Of a stretch of 64,000 nucleotides of DNA, positions 16,768 through 26,075 are shown piece by piece. The number at the start of each line of letters is the position of its first letter. Positions within the stretch are counted from its first letter, which is position 1. The notes beneath the pieces are model-generated. The model did not search any database. It saw only the letters and a list, made by a program, of their open reading frames with translations, and was not told the DNA's origin. The stretch spans positions 1 through 64,000 of the forward strand of contig CACCLB010000001.1 in assembly GCA_902546725.1 (NCBI GenBank), written 5' to 3'. The position numbers were made by a program, and so were the translations under genes. The DNA is from an uncultured Bacteroidota bacterium (GTDB lineage: Bacteria; Bacteroidota; Bacteroidia; Flavobacteriales; Flavobacteriaceae).

Positions 16768-19332
16768 TTAAAAGCGTTGGCCTATGATAAAGTGGGTTTC
16801 CCATCCATTGGGTGTAGTGGAATTTGGGTTTGTATTGTCAAAACCATAAGCAAAGTCAATTCCAAGCAAACCAAAGGCAGGCATAAAGATTCTAACCCCT
16901 AATCCTGCTGAGCGTTTAGAGTTAAAAGGATCAAATTCCCTAAAGCTGTTGTACCCATTACCTGCCTCTAGAAAGGTAAGCGCATATATTGACGCACTGG
17001 GTTTTAGCGTGATAGGATAACGTAATTCTAAAGAGAATTTATTGTATATCACTGATCCATCATTGCCCGATAAGGATTGATTTGGGTACCCTCTTAATGC
17101 AATAGTTTCCCTGCCGTCTAGTGCATAACTTACCATCCCGTCTCCTCCTAAAAAGAAACGTTCAAATGGAATATTACCTCGGTCTTTGTTGTAAGCGCCG
17201 ATAAAACCAAAGTCAGCTTGAGTTTTGAGAATTAAATCATCAAATACTCTGGTGTACCAAGTACCGTTAAATTTAACTTTATAAAATTCCAACCAGCGAA
17301 AGCGTTCTTGGTCGATTTTATCGACAAGTGGATTTCCATTTTCATCTTGAAACTCAGGTTGATTTTCCAAGTCTGAAAAGTCTCTTCCTGAGATCAGTGA
17401 ATAGGGCGGGGTGAGTTTAGCGCTTATAGTAAAGGTTGATCCTCCAGTAGGGAAAATTGGATTTAATCTTGTATTGTTTCTCAGCAGACTTATGGTATAA
17501 GCTAAGTTTTTAGCTTCTCCATCTCCAAAGGTAAAAAGACCGGTATAATAGTTTTTTAGATTGTAATACTGATAAGAGAGTGCTTGTGATAATTGGAAAA
17601 AATCATCAGGTACTTGAAGCCTTTTGGCTAAGCCTACAGTGAGTCCACTGATTTGGAATGACTGACTTCGATCTGCAAGTCCAGTAAAAAAGTCATAACG
17701 GTACTGGATGGTATGTTGTAAAGAAGTAGAGAATTGAACAGGTTGTTCACCTCCTAGCCAGGGTTCAGAGAAATTAAAACTGTAAGTATTGTAAAACTGA
17801 CTGGCCTGTAACCTTAAAGCAAGGGTTTGACCGTCCCCCATTGGCAAGGGTTTGTATGATTTTCCGTCAAAAATATTTCGCATGGAAAAATTATTGAATG
17901 AAAGCCCTAAAGTTCCAATAAAACCTCCTTGTCCGTACCCTCCTTGGAGTTCGATTTGACTTGCCCCAGACTCAACCAGATCAAATTTGACATCTATGGT
18001 ACCGTCATTTGGGTTGACATTTTCTAATTCAGGATTGATTTGTTCTGCGTCAAAAAATCCCAATTGACCTAATTCACGAACAGTTCTGACCAATCTGTCT
18101 TTGCTATAAAGTTCACCAGGTTTTGTTCTCAGTTCTCTGTATATAACATGATCATTAGTTTTGGTATTTCCCTCCACATAGATCTTGTTAAAATTGGCGG
18201 GTTTTCCTTCGGTAATTCTAATTTCAAAATTGATGGTATCATTAACTGCACTTACTTCTACAGCATTGATATTGGAAAAGAGATAGCCGCTGTTTTGGTA
18301 AAGATTAGTGATGTCATTACCATCAGGTTTGGAGGTATCTGCAATTCGTTTTTTTAGAAGAACTCCATTGTAAGTATCCCCTTTTTTTAAACCGAGAATT
18401 TGTTGAATGATGTTATCTCCATAGACCGTATTTCCTATAAAATCGATATCTCCAAAATAGTATTTTTTCCCTTCTTCAACCTCGAGATTAAGAGTAATAG
18501 AATTTGGATCATTTTCATCCTTAATCAAAGTGTCCGAAATGACGCGGGCATCTCTATATCCCTCTTCTTTGTAAAAATTAACTAAACCAAAAAGATCCTC
18601 TTGGAAGTCTTTTTCTACGAATTTTGACTTTTTCCAAAACCGTTTAGAGGTCTTGTGTTTAGTGTTTTTAAGTTTTGAGCGCAATTTGGAGGATTTAAAA
18701 ATCTCATTCCCCTCAAAATTGATATTGTCAATTTTTACCCTAGGACCTCTATCTACATTTACCACCATTTTATAGGTATTTTTACCTACGGTGTCTAAGA
18801 TGGTATTTAGGGTTACTTTAGTGTTTAGAAATCCGTCTTTTTTGTACTTATTTTCTATATAATTTTTGGTATTAGTTAAAAAACTTTCTGATAGTTTTTT
18901 CCCCGCAGTAAGTTCAGTATCCTTAATGATAGTCTCTATCTTCCCTTTTTTAAGACCATTTACTTTGACGTCTGTTAAAGTTGGAAGCTCTTCAATTTCG
19001 ATTTCAAGATCGATTTTCTCTCCATTTACTTTAGTCACATAAAAATTGATATCACTAAACAGCTCTAGACCCCATAATTTATTGATGATTTCACTTACTT
19101 GCTCTCCGGGAACACTAATTTTTTGTCCTTTTCTAAGTCCACTGTAAGAAATGACCGTTTGAGCGTTAAAACTTTTCAGTCCACTGACCTTTATGGAGTC
19201 AACAACATAAGTTCTTCCCTTGATAAAACCCTCAGTTTGAGCGTAGTTGGAGTACCCTAAGAGAAGAAACAATCCTAATAGGAAATAACTGTAGTACGAC
19301 TTATGATGTGAGTTGTTCGCTCGTTTTTCCAA
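16768..19332 (-). CDS. bamA: BamA, outer membrane protein assembly factor
   Basis: An 854-residue Omp85 protein. After a signal segment (about residues 14-31) come repeated POTRA domains to about residue 440 (for example LEVEEGKKYYFGDIDFIGN and ITEGKPANFNKIYVEGN), followed by a 16-strand beta-barrel to the C terminus, with the lid-lock type segment ALRGYPNQS and the terminal GWETHFIIGQRF ending in an aromatic residue, as is usual for barrels. BamA inserts beta-barrel proteins into the outer membrane. The start overlaps the end of uppS by 32 bases, so translation is probably coupled; OmpH/Skp chaperones follow. Confidence 0.92.
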   Translation of the reverse strand: MEKRANNSHHKSYYSYFLLGLFLLLGYSNYAQTEGFIKGRTYVVDSIKVSGLKSFNAQTVISYSGLRKGQKISVPGEQVSEIINKLWGLELFSDINFYVTKVNGEKIDLEIEIEELPTLTDVKVNGLKKGKIETIIKDTELTAGKKLSESFLTNTKNYIENKYKKDGFLNTKVTLNTILDTVGKNTYKMVVNVDRGPRVKIDNINFEGNEIFKSSKLRSKLKNTKHKTSKRFWKKSKFVEKDFQEDLFGLVNFYKEEGYRDARVISDTLIKDENDPNSITLNLEVEEGKKYYFGDIDFIGNTVYGDNIIQQILGLKKGDTYNGVLLKKRIADTSKPDGNDITNLYQNSGYLFSNINAVEVSAVNDTINFEIRITEGKPANFNKIYVEGNTKTNDHVIYRELRTKPGELYSKDRLVRTVRELGQLGFFDAEQINPELENVNPNDGTIDVKFDLVESGASQIELQGGYGQGGFIGTLGLSFNNFSMRNIFDGKSYKPLPMGDGQTLALRLQASQFYNTYSFNFSEPWLGGEQPVQFSTSLQHTIQYRYDFFTGLADRSQSFQISGLTVGLAKRLQVPDDFFQLSQALSYQYYNLKNYYTGLFTFGDGEAKNLAYTISLLRNNTRLNPIFPTGGSTFTISAKLTPPYSLISGRDFSDLENQPEFQDENGNPLVDKIDQERFRWLEFYKVKFNGTWYTRVFDDLILKTQADFGFIGAYNKDRGNIPFERFFLGGDGMVSYALDGRETIALRGYPNQSLSGNDGSVIYNKFSLELRYPITLKPSASIYALTFLEAGNGYNSFREFDPFNSKRSAGLGVRIFMPAFGLLGIDFAYGFDNTNPNSTTPNGWETHFIIGQRF

Positions 19333-20020
19333 ATCTTCTTTCTCGTTTAGTGTAATCCACTAGTGCTTTTTGTAAATCCTCTTTTTTAAAATTAGGCCAA
19401 AGCGTCTTAGTGAAATACAATTCTGCGTAGGCAATATGCCAGAGCAAAAAATTACTTATTCGTTCTTCACCACTGGTTCTTATCAGTAAATCAACCGCTG
19501 GTAAATTTTGCGTGTAAAGATGCTCAATTATGGTGGATTGGTCAACTTTTTCGGGGGAAATTATACTATTTTTAACTTTAAATGCGATGGCTTTTACGGC
19601 AGCTGTAAGTTCTTCTTTACCACCGTAGTTAAGCGCCAAAGTAAGGACCATCCCAGTATTGTTTTTTGTCTTTTCAATGACATAGGTCAATTCCTCCTTC
19701 ACAGGGTTAGGGAGTCCATCCATATTCCCAATGGACTGTAAGCGAATGTTGTTTTTGATCAGTCTTTTAAATTCTTTTTTTAAAGAATTCACCAACAATT
19801 TCATCAATAGACTTACCTCTTCTTTGGGCCGACTCCAATTGTCGGTTGAAAAAGCATATAATGTCAGAAACTCAATTTCCATTTTGACAGCTTCATCGAC
19901 GACTTCTCTGACAGATTTAGCACCTTGTTGGTGGCCAGATACACGGTTTTTACCCTGAAGGTTGGCCCATCGGCCGTTACCGTCCATTATAATCGCGACA
20001 TGTTTGGGTAGTTTATTCAT
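19301..20020 (-). CDS. uppS: Isoprenyl transferase (undecaprenyl diphosphate synthase)
   Basis: A 239-residue cis-prenyltransferase that condenses isopentenyl diphosphate units onto farnesyl diphosphate to give the C55 lipid carrier of peptidoglycan and surface polysaccharides. The N-terminal HVAIIMDGNGRWA contains the catalytic Asp13 and the diphosphate-binding residues; LYAFSTDNWSRP and LLIRTSGEERISNFLLW are the later conserved regions, and the protein ends with an RRFG motif region. The length is typical. It begins one base downstream of the DUF6089 gene's stop and overlaps bamA by 32 bases. Confidence 0.93.
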   Translation of the reverse strand: MNKLPKHVAIIMDGNGRWANLQGKNRVSGHQQGAKSVREVVDEAVKMEIEFLTLYAFSTDNWSRPKEEVSLLMKLLVNSLKKEFKRLIKNNIRLQSIGNMDGLPNPVKEELTYVIEKTKNNTGMVLTLALNYGGKEELTAAVKAIAFKVKNSIISPEKVDQSTIIEHLYTQNLPAVDLLIRTSGEERISNFLLWHIAYAELYFTKTLWPNFKKEDLQKALVDYTKRERRFGKTSEQLTS

Positions 20021-20728
20021 TTATTCTTTACAATAACACGGAAGATCGCCAAAGGTAAATGAAATTGTGAAACCCATAAAAATATACCAGTCATTATTCG
20101 CAATATTACCAAATTTATAATCTAATTCGTTTGCAAATTGGTTTTCGGGATTACTTCCGTCTAGGTTGTCAGTAAAAGCATATCGCGCTCCGACCTCAAA
20201 TCCTAATATAAATAATGGATTGGGGTTTAACTTTAAACCGAGAATAAAGGGGATTGCGATTTTTTCATCTTTTCCGTAATTGATGTAGGTGGGTGGATTG
20301 AATTGACCGTTGGGTAGAATATAATATTGATCGTAACGAAAATAACTCAGTCCATAAAAAAGATATGGTGTAAAGTTAAAGTCAGCGTCGTGAAGATTAA
20401 ATTCTTTAAAATTAAATTCTATACCAACTGTGGCCTCTTGAATATTGTTGTCCACTTTATAGGATCTTCTGAAGCGGTTTAAATCACTGTTGTTGTATTC
20501 TGTTTCTGTTAATTTTGTAAATGTAAAACCTCCTCGAAGCGAATAACGATCCGTCACATTCCATTTGTATACCAGTCCCAAAGCAGGGGAGTTTGGATCA
20601 ATATACCGGTCTGTTCCAATATCTCCAATGTAGTTACTGCCTCCCAAAAAAAGCCCCAGCTCATGAAATTGGCTGTAAGCGCTGGTAGAAATTACACAGA
20701 GAAAAAAAAGAATTGATTTTGTAAACAT
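20021..20728 (-). CDS. DUF6089 family outer membrane beta-barrel-like protein
   Basis: A 235-residue secreted protein: signal peptide ending in AYSQ, then HELGLFLGGSNYIGDIG and alternating beta-strand segments with many aromatic residues, matching the DUF6089 family found in this position in Flavobacteriia (between NAD kinase and uppS/bamA). A small beta-barrel in the outer membrane is likely; the function is unknown. It ends with GFTISFTFGDLPCYCKE, with two Cys close to the C terminus. The stop abuts the start of uppS. Confidence 0.75.
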   Translation of the reverse strand: MFTKSILFFLCVISTSAYSQFHELGLFLGGSNYIGDIGTDRYIDPNSPALGLVYKWNVTDRYSLRGGFTFTKLTETEYNNSDLNRFRRSYKVDNNIQEATVGIEFNFKEFNLHDADFNFTPYLFYGLSYFRYDQYYILPNGQFNPPTYINYGKDEKIAIPFILGLKLNPNPLFILGFEVGARYAFTDNLDGSNPENQFANELDYKFGNIANNDWYIFMGFTISFTFGDLPCYCKE

Positions 20729-20797
20729 GGAGTTAGTTAATTTACAAAGCGCAATCGATTTAACGATAGTCTAAATAATAACCTTAAAACCTTCTAT

Positions 20798-21679
20798 TTA
20801 TTGTGTGTTTCGCTTGTCTTCACCCCAAAAAAGTTTTTCCCTTAGCGTACTAAAGAAGTTGGATCCATCAAGTTGAACAGTACGCACTGCATAAGGGGCT
20901 TTTTTTAAATAAATATCATTTCCATTTTCTAGGGTAACTATTCTAGAATCAAGTGATAGCAAATGATACTTACTTCTTCCTTCTACTGAAATTTTTATTT
21001 CTGTACTATCAGGAACTATTAAAGGACGCATATTGATATTGTGAGGAGCAATCGGATTGAGTATCCAGCATTGAGCTGTTGGGCTTACTATGGGTCCCCC
21101 GCTGCTTAGAGAATAGCCTGTAGATCCTGTTGGGGTTGAAATGATAAGTCCGTCAGACCAATAGGTTGTAAGGGGCTTGCCATCCAACTCAGTACGAATA
21201 CTCAACATTGAAGTGGTATTCTTTCTGTTCACACTAACTTCGTTTAAGGCAACTCCACTTTCTTCCAAAATTGATATTGAATCTTTAGTACTTACCTGAA
21301 GTAGTGAACGCGAAATAAAAGTAAATTTTTTATCAAAAAACAAATCCAAACCTTCAGTAAGCGCATCGCGGTGCAGGGAGGTGAGAAAGCCCAACCGACC
21401 AGTATTAATACCTAGAATGGGTATATTAGAATCTTGAATAAGGGTTACAGCTCTTAATATGGTTCCATCTCCACCAATTGAAAATAAAAAATCAACACCT
21501 GCTACTAGTTTGTTTTCCTCATCAAAATAGGAGTAATTGGAACCTTCAGTCCCAAGGTGTTTTCTCAATCGCTGGACCAAAGTAAATTGATGACCATGAC
21601 TTTTTAAATAGGTCACAGTAGCTTTTACATACTGAAGTGTTTCTTCAGAAAAAAAAGCACTATAGAGAGCGATATTCAT
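20798..21679 (-). CDS. nadK: NAD kinase
   Basis: A 293-residue cytoplasmic enzyme that phosphorylates NAD to NADP. The conserved GGDGT motif lies at residues 69-73, the NTGRLGFL motif at about 112-119, and the glycine-rich TPTGSTGYSLSSGGP further on, with the following APH and S/T motifs. The length is usual. It is the first gene of the minus-strand run toward bamA, in the order nadK-DUF6089-uppS-bamA known from other members of the class. The divergent pdxJ starts 134 bases away. Confidence 0.92.
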   Translation of the reverse strand: MNIALYSAFFSEETLQYVKATVTYLKSHGHQFTLVQRLRKHLGTEGSNYSYFDEENKLVAGVDFLFSIGGDGTILRAVTLIQDSNIPILGINTGRLGFLTSLHRDALTEGLDLFFDKKFTFISRSLLQVSTKDSISILEESGVALNEVSVNRKNTTSMLSIRTELDGKPLTTYWSDGLIISTPTGSTGYSLSSGGPIVSPTAQCWILNPIAPHNINMRPLIVPDSTEIKISVEGRSKYHLLSLDSRIVTLENGNDIYLKKAPYAVRTVQLDGSNFFSTLREKLFWGEDKRNTQ

Positions 21680-21812
21680 AACTAAAATCTTATTTCAAAG
21701 GTACGAAACTCCAATAAATGGAGCTGTTTACAAGTGGAAAATAGCAAAAGCTATAAAAAGGCAGTATTTTATTTCAAATTAAGTCAGAAGCGAATACTTT
21801 TACAAAAAAAAG

Positions 21813-22529
21813 ATGACAGCCCTCAGTGTTAACATTAATAAAGTTGCTACTCTTCGAAATGCTCGAGGTGGTAACGTGCCCGATTTACTTAAAGTGGCCA
21901 GAGATTTACAACGATATGGAGCTCAAGGGATTACCATTCATCCAAGGCCAGACCAGAGGCATATTCGCTATGATGATGCTAGAAAGCTCCCAGAGGTGGT
22001 GACTACAGAATACAATATCGAGGGAAATCCAATCCCTGAGTTTATGGAGTTGGTGCTTTCAATAAAACCGACTCAGGTCACCTTAGTCCCTGATAGTATT
22101 GACGCCCTTACTTCCAATGCGGGTTGGGACACTGTAAAAAACAAAGACCATTTAAAGCCTATTATTAAGCAGTTTAAAGGGGCAGGAATTCGAACCTCAA
22201 TATTTGTAAACCCTGATGTCCAAATGGTTGAAGGAGCCAAAGAGGTAGGAACGGATCGAATTGAGCTCTATACCGAATCTTATGCCAATGGCTATCTCAA
22301 TAACCCTGAACAGGCTATTGCACCTTTTGTTAAAGCAGCAGAAAAAGCAATAGAATTGGACCTAGGGATTAATGCGGGTCACGATTTAAGTCTTGAAAAT
22401 ATCAACTACTTTTCCAAGCATATACCGAGTTTATTGGAAGTTTCTATTGGTCACGCCCTTATTTGCGAAAGTTTGTATTTAGGATTTGAAAACGTCATAC
22501 CAATGTACTTACAACGCATCAAATTTTGA
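21813..22529 (+). CDS. pdxJ: Pyridoxine 5'-phosphate synthase
   Basis: A 238-residue TIM-barrel enzyme that condenses 1-deoxyxylulose 5-phosphate with 3-amino-2-oxopropyl phosphate, the last step of de novo vitamin B6 synthesis. The N-terminal VNINKVATLRNARGG with the catalytic region, GITIHPRPDQRHIRYDD, the segment VTLVPDS and the C-terminal GHALICESLYLG are all family hallmarks. The length is as expected. It overlaps the next gene by four bases (ATGA-type junction). Confidence 0.93.
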   Translation: MTALSVNINKVATLRNARGGNVPDLLKVARDLQRYGAQGITIHPRPDQRHIRYDDARKLPEVVTTEYNIEGNPIPEFMELVLSIKPTQVTLVPDSIDALTSNAGWDTVKNKDHLKPIIKQFKGAGIRTSIFVNPDVQMVEGAKEVGTDRIELYTESYANGYLNNPEQAIAPFVKAAEKAIELDLGINAGHDLSLENINYFSKHIPSLLEVSIGHALICESLYLGFENVIPMYLQRIKF

Positions 22530-23305
22530 AATTACTCCACAGCAATATTATAGGCGACTCTGGTCGTGATCTGCTGATATTACACGGTTTTTTGGGGATG
22601 AGCGACAACTGGAAGACACATGCTAAAAACTGGTCCTCTTTGGGATTTAGAGTCCACCTCATTGATCAGCGAAATCACGGTAGAAGTTTTTGGAGTACTG
22701 CCTTTTCCTATGATCTCATGGCTGATGATATCGCCCACTACTGTGAGACTCATCAACTTCAAGAGGTTCTTATTTTAGGTCATTCAATGGGAGGTAAAAC
22801 GGCAATGCATCTCGCTTGTAAATATCCTCATTTATTAAAAGCCATAGTAATTGCAGACATTGCACCCAAAAAGTACGCGCCTCATCATCAAAAAATATTA
22901 CAAGGCCTTTCCGACTTGGATTTTAATCAGATAAAAAGCAGAACTGAGTCTGATATTTTTCTATCCTCTTATGTCACTGAGCCTGGGGTACGAATGTTTT
23001 TATTAAAAAACCTTTACTGGGTAGAACCTGGAAAATTAGGATTAAGAATCAATATTGAGGTGTTAAAAGATGCAAGTGATGCCATCGGAAAAAATTTGAG
23101 TGATGATGCTCAATCCTTGCTTCCCTGCCTCTTTGTAAAAGGGGAATTATCAGATTATATTTTGGAATCAGACACCCCCCTTATCAAACATTATTTTCCT
23201 AATGCAGAACAAGTTACCATAGCTGAAGCTGGCCATTGGTTGCATGCTGAAAAACCAAAGCTTTTCTTTGATACTGTAACTGATTGGTTGACTCTTCAAA
23301 TTTGA
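22526..23305 (+). CDS. Alpha/beta hydrolase (YbfF/esterase-like)
   Basis: A 259-residue alpha/beta-hydrolase fold enzyme. The oxyanion segment LHGFLGMSDNW lies at 19-29, the nucleophile elbow GHSMGG at 86-91 with Ser88, the acid near the segment CLFVKGELSDYI and the catalytic His in AEAGHWLHAEKP. HLIDQRNHGRS is typical of the YbfF/epoxide-hydrolase-like subgroup of esterases. The substrate is unknown. It overlaps pdxJ by four bases and is likely co-transcribed with it. Confidence 0.87.
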   Translation: MKLLHSNIIGDSGRDLLILHGFLGMSDNWKTHAKNWSSLGFRVHLIDQRNHGRSFWSTAFSYDLMADDIAHYCETHQLQEVLILGHSMGGKTAMHLACKYPHLLKAIVIADIAPKKYAPHHQKILQGLSDLDFNQIKSRTESDIFLSSYVTEPGVRMFLLKNLYWVEPGKLGLRINIEVLKDASDAIGKNLSDDAQSLLPCLFVKGELSDYILESDTPLIKHYFPNAEQVTIAEAGHWLHAEKPKLFFDTVTDWLTLQI

Positions 23306-23395
23306 TTTCTAACATTTTTCTTTAATTCGTGATATTTAATTGAACTTGTGGCTTTCCAAGATTCTTGTCTTATTTTTGCTCCTCAATACAAATTC

Positions 23396-23881
23396 ATGAA
23401 AGCGACAATAAGGCAAGCGAGGGTTGAAGACAGTTTAACTATTTTAAGTTTGATTAATGAGTTGGCGGTATTTGAAAAAGAGCCTGAAAGTGTAAAGCTG
23501 ACTATTTCTGATATCGAGCAGTTTGGCTTTGGTGAAATTCCTTTATTCCAATGCTTGGTAGCTGAGGTTGAAAATAAGGTAATCGGTATGGCGCTGTATT
23601 ACCCACGCTTTTCTACTTGGAAAGGACCCACATATCACTTAGAAGATTTAATTGTGACTGAAGCCTCCAAAGGGAAGGGCTTTGGCACACAGTTGTATGC
23701 AGCCTTTATTGAAAAGGCCTATGAGAGTGGCGTAGAACGTATTGAATGGAATGTGTTGGATTGGAATACCCCAGCTATTGGATTTTATGAAAAAAGTGGT
23801 GCAACAGTATTACATGATTGGTCCAGCGTACAAATGCATAGGGCTGAGATGGAGGCTTTCCTAAAAACCCAAAAAAAATGA
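23396..23881 (+). CDS. GNAT family N-acetyltransferase (diamine acetyltransferase-like)
   Basis: A 161-residue GNAT acetyltransferase. The start at 23396 (MKATIRQAR) fits the family; the frame is open to a GTG at 23348 but the extra residues are not domain-like. The acetyl-CoA binding loop is VTEASKGKGFGTQLY, preceded by YHLEDLIV, and the last strand is IEWNVLDWNTPAIGFYEKSGA. This combination is typical of the spermidine/spermine or diamine acetyltransferase subgroup, though the substrate cannot be read from sequence. It overlaps the aspartokinase gene by four bases. Confidence 0.85.
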   Translation: MKATIRQARVEDSLTILSLINELAVFEKEPESVKLTISDIEQFGFGEIPLFQCLVAEVENKVIGMALYYPRFSTWKGPTYHLEDLIVTEASKGKGFGTQLYAAFIEKAYESGVERIEWNVLDWNTPAIGFYEKSGATVLHDWSSVQMHRAEMEAFLKTQKK

Positions 23882-25131
23882 AAGTGTTTAAATTTGGAGG
23901 AGCATCAGTAAAAGATGCTTCTGGGGTAAAAAATTTAGTTCGTGTATTGAACTCAGTTGGGTATAAAGATACCTTGGTTGTTGTTTCCGCTATGGGAAAG
24001 ACGACAAATGCATTGGAAAAAGTTATTGAAGCTTATTTTGAAAACAAACCAAGGCTAATTCATGAACTTTTGGCACTCAAAGAATTCCATCTAAAGATAG
24101 TAGAAGATCTTTTTGAAGAGCAAGCGGCTAAGATAGCAGAAGAGGTTCATGCCTATTTCGAAGACTTACAAGCTTTTTTAAAAAGCAACAAGGCTCCAAA
24201 CTACAGTTTTGTTTACGATCAAGTGGTTAGCTATGGTGAATTGCTATCCACCACAATAATTCATCGTTATTTTGAATTTCAAGGGTGGAAAAGTTTTTGG
24301 TTGGACGCCCGTGACTGTATAAAAACAGATGATTATTATCGAGCAGCAAATTTAAACTGGGAGGAAACTCAAGCCTTAATTAATTCCAAAGCCAACGGTC
24401 ATCAATTAATCATCGCTCAAGGTTTTATTGGGAGTAATTCCAATAATTTTACCACTACCCTAGGTCGAGAAGGTTCGGATTATAGTGCAGCTATATTTGC
24501 ATATGCTCTAAATGCTGAATCAGTGACAATTTGGAAAGATGTTCCTGGTGTATTAAATGCTGACCCTAGAGTATTTAACAACACAAAGTTACTGCATCAG
24601 ATTTCGTATAGAGAAGCCATTGAACTGGCTTTTTATGGAGCTTCAGTAATACATCCAAAAACTCTTCAGCCGCTTCAAAGAAAAGAAATTCCACTTTATG
24701 TAAAGTCTTTTGAAAATCCTGAAGAAATTGGTACAGCAGTCTCCAAGGGTAAAACTCTCGATCCTTTGATTCCCTGTTATATCGTAAAAAAGGATCAAGT
24801 TTTGATTCGCTTGTCATCCATTGATTTCTCGTTTATAGTTGAAGAAAACATCAGTTATATTTTTGGACTATTACACGAATACCAAATGCCTGTTGAAATG
24901 ATACAAAATTCAGCGATCAGTTTTTCAGTTTGTGTAAACAACAAATACAAACGTTTAGAAGAATTGGTCTTGGTGCTGAGATCAAGATTTAATGTTGAGG
25001 TAAAAGAGCAGGTAGATTTGTTTACTGTTCGACATTTTAACGATGAGGCGCTAAAATCAATTCGAAATAACGGAAAACAAATCTTACTGGAGCAACGCAC
25101 TGAAGAAACAGCTCAGTTTGTGCTTTCCTAG
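23878..25131 (+). CDS. Aspartate kinase
   Basis: A 417-residue monofunctional aspartokinase, which phosphorylates aspartate in the first step toward lysine, threonine and methionine. The N-terminal KFGGASV motif (residues 4-10), VVVSAMGKTTNALE, a central GREGSDYSAAIFAYAL and VTIWKDVPGVLNADPR are all present. After about residue 300 comes a regulatory part that looks like degenerate ACT domains (FIVEENISYIFGLLHEYQMPVEM). It overlaps the acetyltransferase upstream and its stop overlaps that of the convergent dehydrogenase by four bases. Confidence 0.9.
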   Translation: MKVFKFGGASVKDASGVKNLVRVLNSVGYKDTLVVVSAMGKTTNALEKVIEAYFENKPRLIHELLALKEFHLKIVEDLFEEQAAKIAEEVHAYFEDLQAFLKSNKAPNYSFVYDQVVSYGELLSTTIIHRYFEFQGWKSFWLDARDCIKTDDYYRAANLNWEETQALINSKANGHQLIIAQGFIGSNSNNFTTTLGREGSDYSAAIFAYALNAESVTIWKDVPGVLNADPRVFNNTKLLHQISYREAIELAFYGASVIHPKTLQPLQRKEIPLYVKSFENPEEIGTAVSKGKTLDPLIPCYIVKKDQVLIRLSSIDFSFIVEENISYIFGLLHEYQMPVEMIQNSAISFSVCVNNKYKRLEELVLVLRSRFNVEVKEQVDLFTVRHFNDEALKSIRNNGKQILLEQRTEETAQFVLS

Positions 25132-26075
25132 AGATTTAGGGCTGCGACCTTGTCAACTATTGTTTGGGCGAGTTTAATATGACTTTCAAAAGTCCAGCCA
25201 GCAACATGTGGACTCAATAATACGGCATCTGAATTTAACAGATAGTCAAGTGTTTCAGGTCGGTTTTTAGCTCCAAAAATGGAATGAAACGAGCTAGATT
25301 CGTATTCCAACACATCCAAAGCTGCACCTAATATTTTTTTTGAGCGAAGCCCTTCAACCAAGTCAGTAGTACGAACGGCTTTTCCTCTAGCACTATTTAG
25401 AAACCAGAATGGATTTTTTACTCTATCGATAAAATTTTTATCAATCATTCCATTGGTTTCCGTGGTTTGTGGAATATGTAGGCTGATTACCTGTGCGCGA
25501 TCCTGAAGTTCTTCCAGAGAGACTTGTTTTGCGTTTTGATCTCCAACTCCAGCCTTGATGTCGTAACAAATTACTTCGACTTCAAAACCGAAAAGTTTTT
25601 TGGCAAAACTTTTTCCTGTATTGCCATAACCTATTATCCCAACGGTTTTTCCTTCCAATTCAATCCCGCGGTGGCCTTCTCTTAACCATGCTCCTTTTTG
25701 AATACTGGTGTGTGCTTGTCGTAATTTATTCATCAGACTGAGCAGCATACCCAAAACATGTTCTCCTACAGCGTTTCTATTACCTTCTGGAGCGGCGATA
25801 AGAGCTATTTTTTTAGATTGTGCATAGGCCATATCTATATTTTCTAAACCCGCACCCACCCTCGCAATGAAATTTAAGTTTGTTGCACAGTCTATAAAAT
25901 TATTGTCTATTGGGAACCGACTTCGAATCACTATACCGGAGTACTTAGGCAATAGTTTCAATACGTCTTCAAGTGGAGTAGTGTAAGCAATATGATTTTC
26001 ATATTCCAATCTTTCAAGACCTTTGATAAGAAGTGGATGATTTTCGTCTATATGAAGAATCAACTTTGAATTCAT
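25128..26075 (-). CDS. D-2-hydroxyacid dehydrogenase (D-3-phosphoglycerate dehydrogenase-like)
   Basis: A 315-residue NAD-dependent enzyme of the D-isomer-specific 2-hydroxyacid dehydrogenase family. The dinucleotide motif GIIGYGNTGKS lies in the middle; the catalytic Arg is in NSARGKAV, the Glu in LDVLEYESS and the His in SPHVAGW. RVGAGLENIDM is typical of phosphoglycerate dehydrogenases, but there is no serine-binding ACT domain, so its role in serine synthesis is possible and unproven. It begins directly after the mgtE stop, at the end of a tightly packed minus-strand operon. Confidence 0.85.
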   Translation of the reverse strand: MNSKLILHIDENHPLLIKGLERLEYENHIAYTTPLEDVLKLLPKYSGIVIRSRFPIDNNFIDCATNLNFIARVGAGLENIDMAYAQSKKIALIAAPEGNRNAVGEHVLGMLLSLMNKLRQAHTSIQKGAWLREGHRGIELEGKTVGIIGYGNTGKSFAKKLFGFEVEVICYDIKAGVGDQNAKQVSLEELQDRAQVISLHIPQTTETNGMIDKNFIDRVKNPFWFLNSARGKAVRTTDLVEGLRSKKILGAALDVLEYESSSFHSIFGAKNRPETLDYLLNSDAVLLSPHVAGWTFESHIKLAQTIVDKVAALNL